Origin: Calliopum simillimum
Taxonomy: Eukaryota; Arthropoda; Insecta; Diptera; Lauxaniidae
Direction: 5' to 3'
DNA: 64,000 bases
Assembly (NCBI GenBank): GCA_951812925.1
Contig: OX638370.1
Span: 7,402,001 to 7,466,000, forward strand
A program made the position numbers and the translations under genes. Under the pieces are notes generated by a model, which saw only the letters and a list, made by a program, of their open reading frames with translations, had not been told where the DNA came from and ran no database searches. This document shows, piece after piece, positions 1 to 10,700 of the stretch; position 1 is the stretch's first letter, and each line of letters starts with the position of its first letter.

Positions 1-224
1 CTAAAAGTGCTGTGAACGTTCAATCTATGAGATAGTGTGCCAATACAAATCTGCAACACAAGATTTGATTACTCCCGCGTTGCTCATTTTTTCCTTTGCT
101 TTGATGTTTAGTATTTTTTTTCCGCAGCTCTTAAATGAAAGTATTTATTTGTGTTCACACTGAGAAAAAAATTTGTTTGCTCAATGAAAATATGTACAAT
201 TCAAAGACAGTAAATAACTTTGGC

Positions 225-469
225 TATTAGCAACATTTTTTTAAAAAAAATAACATTTTGAAACAAAAATTTGGTGCTAGCTTAAGAAACAATATTTGAA
301 TTAAATGTTTACAAGCAATTTAAAAAACTATGTTTAGATACAACTTTTATAAAAAAAATGCTTGAATATGATGTTTAAAAAAATGTTGAGATGCAATGTT
401 TAAAAACAATATTTGGATACAATGTTTAGATACAATATTTAGATATAATGTTTATAAGCAATATTTTAG
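225..469. repeat. Degenerate AT-rich minisatellite (left part)
   Basis: Loose tandem repeats around the motif ATGTTTAGATACA, alternating with TTATAAGCAAT. The same repeat resumes at 2290-2430, 3115-3215 and 3640-3940, so one long array seems to have been broken up by later insertions. Bases 1-224 hold no gene or element that I recognise. Confidence 0.7.
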
Positions 470-476
470 TGCAGCG

Positions 477-2282
477 CAAAAAACATATATTCTAAAGAAT
501 GGCATTCCGGTAAAGCAACAATGTTTCGCAACTTTATCTTGTGCACAAGTCCAGTTGGCCTAAAATTTCGCCGCACTAAATTGAAATTTTGCGAGCGCGA
601 GAGAATCCGACGAGATTCTGCAATTCTGTTAGGCAACTGAGAAATACTCTGCTGTCATATTGGTTTTTATTTTGAGTTTCTCATTTGTGCAGATCTCTCT
701 CATACATTGCGGTAGGAATTTAAAAATTTCAATAAAAGAAGTATTTTTCATTTTTCAATGAATGAGAAGCCTACAGTCGGTATATTTTCAACTTATTTAA
801 ATTGCAACATGATCAAATAGAATCAAAAAACTTTACAATTGGATTAATTAAGCGCTTTAGATTTATGTATAAATGGGCTATTCCACGCAAGAAAAATACA
901 TTTTATTTTTGTAATTTCTTAATGATTCTTTATTCAAAAATTTCTAATTGGTACGTTTTCTTTAATTTTAAGTTTTGGACAGAATTAGCAGAGCAAGGTA
1001 TAATTTTTGTACTTAATTAATTAATTAAATTTGCTTGAAAGTTAAGAGTTTAAGCTCTATAGAAAAATATATTCTATAAAAATCGGGTAAAAATTCACCG
1101 AGCTAAGTCCGATATCATCACTTTTTCGCATATATCACATAGTCTTTTAAGTCAAAATCCGAATTTTATCAAAATTGCATAAAAATTATTTTCCAGACAA
1201 AAAATATAAGTTAATAATGACGGTAATTTGAAGTTTCTATGACCCACGTTTTCGGCTTCCGATCGGCCACTATACACTTATTGAACATTTTGAAGATACT
1301 CTAGACACCTTCTCATCATTTTCTGTAGAAGAAAATTGAGGATCATGTTGCAATTGTATCAAAAATACAAATTTTTGGAAGAAATCGAAATGTCTCCATT
1401 GCACTAAAACCTTAATATCTTCTCGAAATTTCATTTGATTTTGCTCAGAATAAGCTTAAAATGTTTGCAGTTAAATGTACCATTGTATAAAACTGCGAAA
1501 TAATTTTTTGGAAACGATATATGCGGAAAACCAAGTGTTTCATTTTACTTTGATCTGAAAAATTTAAAAAAAATTTTAAAAAATCTGAGTTTTTCTTGCT
1601 ATAACTCAGTTAATTTTGTTCGGAGCATAATATAAATAAATAAATAAATAAAAATAAATAACACTTTCTTGTGAACTCAAAAATCTTATGGGAACTCCTC
1701 TACGAGAAAAAACGATGATGAGCAAAAAATGCCAATCCTTAGATTTTTGGACCAATTAAAAAAAAAAATACAAAATAATTACATATTGGTTGAACTAAAT
1801 TTCATTTGTTTGAAATTCCAGGTTTACGTCTTAAGTCTCCATAAAAATCATGTTGTCATATAAAGAAGTTGATAACATACCGACTGTAGGCATCACATTC
1901 ATTGAAAATGAAAAAATACCAATTTTATCAAAGTTTTGAAAGGACACTACTTCTACTACTTTAGTACACTTTTTCGTTTTGTTGTACAACAAAAACATGA
2001 AAATTAAAATTTTACTAACACATGTTTAAGATTTTTCCTATATTTACACGTGATCCTCAATACATTTATACATTCGAGAGAGAGAGAGCAGAGTGTGTGC
2101 ACAAATGAGAAACTCAAAATAAAAACCAATATGACAGCAGAGTATTCGTCAGACTCTCTCGCGCTCGCAAAATACCAATTCAACGCGGCGAAATTTTAGG
2201 CCAACTGGACTTGTGCACAAGATAAAGTTGCGAAACATTGTTGCTTTACCGGAATGCCATTCTTTAGAATATATGTTTTTTG
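477..2282. mobile_element. 1.8 kb element with ~300-bp terminal inverted repeats
   Basis: The left arm (477 to about 783) is repeated in reverse complement at about 1878-2282. Shared blocks include CAAAAAACATATATTC at the tips and CTACAGTCGGTA at the inner edge. A direct repeat TGCAGCG flanks both ends (470-476 and 2283-2289) and becomes 8 bp, GTGCAGCG, if the terminal base is assigned differently. A 7-8 bp duplication fits hAT or P-type insertion. The centre (800-1870) is AT-rich and has no transposase ORF, so this is non-autonomous. The superfamily is not settled. Confidence 0.75.
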
Positions 2283-2430
2283 TGCAGCGTTTGAACGCAA
2301 AGTTTAGATATAATTTTTATATGAATGCAGTGCATAGAAACAATGTTTATGTACAATTTTTACAGCCAATATTTAAATGCAAATTTTCAGAAAAAAAATG
2401 TTTAGATACAATGCTTGAACGCGATATTTA

Positions 2431-2908
2431 CATGCAGGGTGTCCCAATCAATCAATCGGTAGCATGGCTTTTAAGAATTACGACGCTATGGAGCATTTGT
2501 CCTGGGCGTTATGCGCCACTTAAATGAGGCACCAGGCATACCTTTCATTCAAAAATGGGTAAAGAAGTTTGAGAAGACCGGTACATCATTTGAAAAACCA
2601 AAAATGGGGCATTCAAAATCATCAAAAACGCCAGAAAACGTGGAGAGTGCTAACCAGTCTGTTCTTGACAGTCCGAACCTTTCAATTCAGAAGCGCGCAA
2701 GTGCTTTAAATGTGCCCGAATTGTCATAACATCGTATTATGCACAAAGACCTAAAGCTGCACAACTAAAAAGTTCAAGAAATTAAGCCCCAGGATGACAG
2801 TTAAAGGTTTGAATTCAGTCTTGATTTAGCTCCTATGGACTTTTTTCTGTGGGGTTATTTCGAGTCTAAAGTTTACGCCAGTAGACCAACTTCTCTGGCT
2901 CATTTGAA
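2431..2908 (+). pseudogene. Tc1/mariner-like transposase relic
   Basis: Two in-order fragments of an insect transposase remain. The first (about 2511-2780) reads like the N-terminal helix-turn-helix part (IQKWVKKFEKTGTSFEKP, then KRASALNVP and KVQEIKP). The second (2835-2908) reads like the conserved C-terminal block, APMDFFLWGYFESKVY. The middle, including the first catalytic acidic residues, is deleted, and there are stops and frame changes, so it is dead. The family call rests on recognising these blocks by eye. Confidence 0.6.
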
Positions 2909-3114
2909 CACAGGGTCTTTCTACCGTGTCGTCATAAGAAATTTTAGTATTCGATATTTGGACGATATAACTTTTAGAAAAAAAATTTCCAATTTTCGTA
3001 CTTTAATAAATAATAAACACATTTTCGTTAGATGGCTTAGTTTTTTTTATATTTGGTTCACTAAATATAAACTTCCTTTTGGCACTTCCTCAACAATATT
3101 TGATAAAAATGTTT

Positions 3115-3960
3115 GAGATTAACATATAGAAACAATGTTAAGATACAATGTTTATAAACCATATTTGAATAAAATGTTAAGAATTAATGTTTAAATACAA
3201 TTTTTATAAGCAACTAGCTGGCCTGGTAGCAACTTCGTTCACCCATTCCCGATGCCCTTTACATATGTAATAAGCCCCATACATATCTTCCAATTCCTCA
3301 AGATTTTCAAGGTGAATGGTGTATAGAGCATAATTCTGTGAGTTTTTTCATATGGCGGGTGCACCGTCCCCTTATTCAAACCCCTCTATATCTTACATGG
3401 TCAATGTCAGATACAATATACATAGATGAACCAACTTTCATAATCCTAGCTTGTATAAGTGCAGAGATATAGCATTTTTTGCATTTTTTTGTATGGAGGG
3501 AGTTAACCCACGTCCCCCTCAGCGGCATCTCAACCCCTTAAGATCCTTCTACAGATCATAACAAACAATTAAGAAAAAAATTATATAAATCGGCCATAAG
3601 CTACATACGAACACCATTTCATTTTTATACATATATTTGTATAAAAATAATGTTTGGATACAACATTTGAGTTTATTGTTTAGAAACAATATTTTGATGC
3701 AACCTTTGTAAGCAATTGTGAAAAAAAAAATTTGCAAATATTATATTTAATGTTTAGACACAATTTTTCGAAACAATGTTTAGATACAATGTTTGGATAC
3801 AATGTTTATAAGCTATACAATGTTTAAGTACAATTAGATACAATTTTTTTTGAAACAATGTTTAGATATAGTGTTTAGATACAATGTTTAGATACAATGA
3901 TTGATATAATGTTTGGATACAATGTTTATAAACAGAAATAAACTAGAACCATAATTAAAT
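3115..3960. repeat. Minisatellite remainder with an unclassified repeat insert
   Basis: Bases 3115-3215 and 3640-3940 continue the ATGTTTAGATACA-type array. Between them, about 3215-3600, lies a less AT-rich segment beginning CTAGCTGGCCTGGTAGCAAC. It contains phrases such as ATGGAGGGAGTTAACCC that look like a decayed dispersed repeat. No ORF or terminal structure supports a class. From 3961 to 4586 I see only the upstream region of the next gene, with CTG/CAA-rich simple sequence (about 4220-4450). Confidence 0.45.
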
Positions 3961-4586
3961 TTTTGCGTTCAGTGTATGCTCTGCTCATCTCATTGCGCTG
4001 CAAGCAAAATAACGCTTAAATTGCTCTTCGTGTTGTTGGCATCTTTTTTGTTAACGAACTTCTACAGTACCTATGTAAGTATGTAGTTCAGTATAACAAC
4101 ATATTGTACCAGCCAGCAAAATAAAGAGTATTATGTATATGATGGCTCTCATCTGCTAGTTATTTTGTCGGTTGTGTAGCTTCTATCTGTATAGTACTTC
4201 TTGTATCTAAAATGTTGTTATTTTTGTTGCTGCTGCTGTTGCTGCCCTATGATGTTAGCTTACTGAGTGGTGTTGCTGCTGCTGCTGCACTCTGCACATG
4301 TTTGTTGCTTATTATCATTTGCTGTTGTTGTTATTGTTTTTGCAATTTTTCGGGGAGCAAAGATTTTTATGTTTTGCCTCCACTATTATGCTGAAGAGTA
4401 TCTAAAAGATACATATTTCTATCAAAGCAGAAGTAACAACAACAACAACTACAGCTGCTCACTTCAATTTTTATTTCATTTTATTTTTTTTTTTTTTTGA
4501 TTTGGCGCGCAATTTTTTTGAGTTTTGGATTCTTCTGTTCCATCGCGTTGTGATTTTGAGTTTTACGATTTTTTGTCTATTTCAAA

Positions 4587-4732
4587 TATAAATACTGCTG
4601 CGCGTATTTGGATCAGCATCAAATCATTTTGTACCATCTTCGCAAGAAGAACAAACAAAGGATAAACAAAAAGTTGTAAAAACTTTAAAAAACGTGTGTG
4701 ATACAGTTTAATTAAATAAGAAAATATACAAA
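4587..4732 (+). promoter_or_regulatory. TATA/Inr promoter and 5' UTR of the cuticular gene
   Basis: TATAAATA at 4587-4594 is followed 28 nt later by an initiator-like TCAGC (A at 4615). The 5' UTR would then be about 118 nt to the ATG at 4733. The spacing is right for a fly core promoter, and a TATA promoter is usual for cuticle genes. The exact start site is inferred. Confidence 0.6.
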
Positions 4733-7700
4733 ATGAAGGTAGATACGAGTAATATTTTTTTAAGATTTAAAAAAAAAAATCGAAAAAATTTATTTAAAAA
4801 AAAATTATTGAAAAAAAACGTTATCATTCAAAAAGGACGCATTTATTGTGTTAAAGGATCATTGTGAATATTTTTGTGCAAAGAAAATAACTAAGTGATT
4901 GCAGTGGCATTAAAACTAACCAACAGTTTGTCGAAATTGAAAATTTTGGAAAAAAAATTGTTTTAAAAACATACCTTTTTTAAAAATTTAAAACTATTTT
5001 TAGTTTTTAATTATTTTGGAAAATATAAATATTAAGAGGTTTCATTTAATTTTATTGATTTTATATCTTACATCTTTTAAACTCACTCATTTTCGTGTAC
5101 AAAGTTTGTGTTCGAAGTCTTTTGTTTTTATTGTGATTCCAAGCGCATAAAATTAGTGGCATATTCTTTGGCACGATTCTAGCTAATTTTAAGCACAAGC
5201 ATTAGATAAAGAAACAAACTTGGTATATGAAACTTAACAATCTTTACAAAAAAGATTTTTCATTCAATTTCCAGAAACCATAAGCTCTAAGTTCTTGAAA
5301 TTCTCAGTATTTATTATAACTAGAATTACTACAATTAAATATTGTAATTTTGGTACTTTTTGGATAGTTTTAGTATTTTTTTTGCTATTTCGTTCAAAAT
5401 AGAAAAGCTCATTTATCATCGCTGGTATAATGAAAAATGTGAAATAAAAAGAAAACAAAAAACATGAAGTCAGTGTCAGTCAGCTTTTCATCCACCTCTT
5501 TTCAGCTTTGTGTTACCGCGTGTTTTCTCTTTGTTAATATTGAAAAATTTGCATTTAATTTTACCTGGCTTAATAGCAAAATATTAAAATAATTTTAACT
5601 TTGTGCGCATTTACACACAAATACCTTTCTAATGGTGTATATTTCAAAGTCGTTCTCTATTTCTAACATGGTAAAAAAGGTAGGACAGGTTTTTGTCTTG
5701 CTAAATAATATATAGAACCATAGCCACTAGAAAAATAACTTTAAAAGTTTAGGTAAAAATGAAGTATTCTATTCAAATTACGGAGAGCTCATGACTCTCG
5801 AAGCAGCATAGGGCCAATTATTTGAATTTGATGAACCATCTTGCTTTCAATGACAAAAAAATTATTTCTAACTGCCCGATGTGCATGTTTTCTATTCAAA
5901 TAGATTTTCCCCATTATGATCCATACTCATACTATTTACGATTTAATTGTATTGTCGATTAATTAAGGTACATACATATGTATATTAATCGTTTTTCGGT
6001 AAATCGTCCCATCACTAGGTTCGTAGCAATATTTTTGTGGTTCATGCTTCGAAAGTAGTATATTCTTAGCAATGCTCCAAACAGTTAGTTATAAGCTCAA
6101 ATCTATCTCCAGCATCAACTGTATTTTAGTGGCCAGATTTGCTTTCAATTTGAACCGTTTCTTACTTACTAAATAAGTTACATGGTGAAAAGATGCTCTG
6201 TGAAAGTTTACTTTATTAGATCTTTAAAATAGCATATCGGCATTTTCGCCAAAAGGTCTACCGTGAGCCAAAATCATCATATCTCTGAAACTATTTAGCG
6301 CACATGGATGAGATTTGGTACATATATAAAAAAACACCAAGACAAGTAATGTGTACTGGAAAAAAAGGGGGTATCACGCTCCCACAAAAATCACTTCATC
6401 ATATATCCGAAAATAATTATCGCACATACACGTATACAGAGCGCCAAGACAAATAATGTTCTTTAGAAATATGGGCGATGCCATGCCCCTTAAAAAGGAA
6501 AATTCATAATTTATGAGATTTGGTACACATTTTAAATGTTTAGGGATAAATGTCATCATTTGGAAAAATTGGTGATGCCACCTTAACTTAACAAGATAAG
6601 GTGATCCAACATTTACTGGAGAATCCTAATTTTTTAAAGATTTTCAATTTAAAATTTGTATGGTGGAAAAAATGTCACGTTCATATTGTCACGTATTGAT
6701 TCAGATTATGATCAAAACAAAGAAAAGTACAGAAGATATTTGAATCAAACAAAATACATTTATAAAGTAACATTATTGCATAAGATTCTGAAATCAGTCG
6801 CACTTTAAAATTCTGACTTGTTTCGCTGAATTCTGACTTTCTTTGAACTCATGCCTACTTGCATTTTTGTCTCGTTCTTTTGGTGTGTTTTTTTGTGTGT
6901 ATCTTGGAATTAGGACTTTGCCTGCTATTAAAGATGGTAGTGCTACCTAGGAGCTATAATGTAAAGTAAAAACTAAAATAAAAATTTGTTTTATTTCCAA
7001 TTTCTTTGCACTGGGAAATGACCATATGTCTATGCAGCCTAATAAAAGTTTCCACCACACCTTCATCAGAGCAGCAAAAGTTTCCAAAGTATTCGTTATG
7101 GGTGGAAAGCATTCTAAGGTTTCTTCTTTTTTCTAGAGTCTTCTCTAAAGCTAAATAAGATTTTTATAGCCGAAAAAAAAATTTTTTCTTGCTTGGTTCA
7201 CGGGCTAAAAAAATTATTTGAGAATCACTGTTCTGGAGCAAGGGTGTCAGCGTAGAACAAAAGTGAGCCAATTTTGGCTAGCTTACAACAAACACAATAA
7301 TTCAATATTTTAAAAATTTCTCGAGACTACCACACCCATGAAAATTTGACTTATGATCCACTACTTCACATCAACTTTGAGTTCGATTCTGGTGTGTATG
7401 AAAAAAAAAACAACAAAAACAATTTTTCATGGGTGTTGTAGTTCCGAGAAATTTTAAAAACTATTGAAATATTGTTTTTGTGTTAGACGAACCAAAATTT
7501 TACATTGACTGCTCTAGGCTTTATTTTACTTAAATAATTAACTTATATCATTGTTTCATCGCCAGGAATTCAGACACTAGAAATTATATTCTTTCGTCGT
7601 AGAAAGTCAAACACTTTAATGGTCGCCTGTATATTACGAAACCTTAAGTTACCAATTAATTCTTCAGATTACGACTTTTCTTACGAAAAACTAATTGTGA

Positions 7701-10700
7701 ATAATATTGATTGCTCAAATAGATTTTAAGCGGATCCACAATAACATGCGCAGAGTGGGTTATTTTTGAAAATTTTTTGACACAACTTTTTCTCCATTTT
7801 GGACAGTTTTTCTTTCTTTTTCAATGCAGGGTTAAAAAATCATTAAAATCATTCAATAAGAATTTCGATAACTCACAACGAATTATTAGAGTTGTGTATG
7901 AAACAGTATTGTTCAAAATATGCTATTTTTGTAAATGCAAGCACACAATCAACAAAAATATTTTTATCATGATGACTATCAAAAATATTTAATCAAGACA
8001 TTTTAATTTTAAAGATAACTAAATTCCACTAAAAAATGACTTTAATTGCATTTTGGTTTGAACAAAACCCTCAACACAAATCAAAGCCAAGTTCAAACGA
8101 AAATCATTAGAAAATGACAAATTTCCTGTTGAAAACTAAACGTGATATTTAAAAACAACAAAATTAGAAGAGAAAAAACATAAATTAATGCTAATCTGTG
8201 CAGATTAAAATTAATTTTATCATTTTATCAACATTAATAAATTTTATTTAGACTTAAAACAAAAGCAAATAAATCTTTTTAGCAAACAAACAACAAACAC
8301 ATAATAAAAATATTTGGCAGCATATTAATTTTGCCAAAGTTTATAATTTAATATGAAATTTAAATAACGCAGCATGCCAACGGAAGTGATTGAAAATACT
8401 TCTGTAGCTGTTGAATAGTAAAAAATTTAAAAAAATTCATATATTAAATGTCAAATCTTAAAATAGTTTTCAAATATTTTCATAGTTTTTATTATTACAA
8501 GTTTGTTGCTGCAGTCTTTTGTTTTCATATTTTATGTTTAAATAAAAAATTTATATGTTTCAATAGCAATAAAAAACTTGAGAGTTGCTCTACGCCAACA
8601 ATTAGTGCTGCTTGAGAACATTTTCAAGCAGCCACATTGTGACATTGCAAAATCAAGTTCGTTGCTTAAGTCTTTTGTTTTTCTTTATGTCACATTTAAT
8701 TAGAAATTAACAACAAACGCTTAAATTTGCAATATTTTAATAACAGCAGCATAAATAATGCAAGAAAATACATGCACACACACACATAAATGCATACAAA
8801 CATTTGTATCAACACTCCTGCGCTGCCATACAAGTAATTGATGTCTGTTACTCATGTTTTATGCATAAATTTATCATTTCATATCTATGGCGGTGCATCT
8901 TAAGTCAATTCAATTCATCTTCAAACGTTGGCATCTTCATCGCGTGCAATGTGCTGCAAATTATGTTGATGAGAGCGCAAAAAAGAAAAAAAATACCGCG
9001 AAAAGCCAAAACAAGTGGCAACACTTCATGGCACATAAATTAAAATGCTTTTAATGTAATTGTTGTTGTTGACAAATTTGCATTAGTTCTTCATTGGCGC
9101 CTTTCAATCAATCGATTTTATCAATTATATGACAGCGCATCTGTATCAGTATTTTTAGTGCAATATTTTATTCTTTAATTGTCTTTAATTAGTTTTAAAG
9201 ATCTTAAGAAACTTAAATTTTTCTTTGATGGAATTCTTGGTTTAGACTATTGCTGCTTTCTTTGTTGTTTCTGCTTTGAAAACATCAGTTTTTCCTTATA
9301 ACTCAGTAATACTTTTCGGCTTGAATATCCTCTTACAAATGTGAATGTTGTGATCATGAACGCATTCTGACGCTATATCCAAATCCAAGCTCAGTATTGC
9401 TCTGCCACATCAGAATTTCGAGTTATTCTTGTCTAAAAGTGCAAGAACATAATATTTTTTGCTGATTGTAGCATATAGTACTATCCTTCATCTTCAAAAC
9501 ATGCCATCAAATGATCATCTATTATTATTCCTAGCAAAGTAATGGTCGTTTTTAGATGACATCACTGATTTCCAAATCCAGCGTCGTTACAGCCCAATAG
9601 CCTCAAACAAACTCATTTTCAAAAATGTCCTTTTGACGCATGGATATACGCCTGCCACTTCAAATTTATATTCTAGAGGCTTTTTGTTATTATGGCCGGC
9701 GTAATCTTGTCCGTTGATCCTTTGCCAGATTGTGAATTTCCATGTTGACGATGTTCAATCCACTTTCCTGCTTTAATTATTTGTAAATTCATTCAAATAC
9801 TTTCAATCACTTCTTATTAATTTTATATCACTTTGAATTACTTTCAGTCACATTCAATTTTTCTAAATCAATTGAATGCTTTTAAATTGAACAAAATATT
9901 GAGCATATTTTGTAATCTACAACATAAAAAAATGGCCCGTGCTGCAATATTTTTTTGTTGTTTAATGTTTTAGTTAACCAAAACAGTGTGGATATGAATC
10001 ATTAGCTAAACTCTTGTCAACATTTTAGTTAACTAATTGGTGAACTAATTACTCTGGATCCACGCCTTAGTTGTAGAAATGAACGAACTTTAACTTTTCT
10101 CAACTATTTTCAATCATCCTCAATCAATTGAAAATATGTGTTTTCAGTTATTAGTAATCCTTTTTAAAATGCCTCATGCTCAAGACATTACTTTCAATCA
10201 CTTTCTATCAGTTTCAACTATTTTCAATCAGTTTCAACTACTTTCAATTAGTTTCAGCTACTTTCAATCACTTTCAACTACTTTCAATCACTTTCAATTA
10301 CTTTCAATCAGTTTCAACTACTTTCAATCACTATCAATCACTTTCAACCACTTTAAATCACATTCAACTACTTTCAATCACTTTCAATCAAAAAATATAT
10401 ATTTCATAACCATAAAAAACCTCTAATTACTGAAGAATTCTTTGCAATCTAGCAAAAAAAAATATTCAACTTATTGCCAAAATTAACATAAAAAACAACT
10501 TATTAAAAATGAACAAACTACTATATAAATATGAGTTAATACAACAAAATTGCAACCCAATTAAGAGCAATTTTTTGTATTATAAATTTTGCGCCCACCT
10601 GCAAAAAAAAAATACAACAACAACAACACGATAGTGATGATAAAACCTCAACTGGGGCTTTTAGTAATTTTTTCCAGCTTATTTCAACATTTACACTTTT

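Noticed and set aside
4212..4500. Leu/Cys-rich ORFs upstream of the cuticular gene
   Set aside because: They arise from CTG-type simple repeat in the promoter flank.
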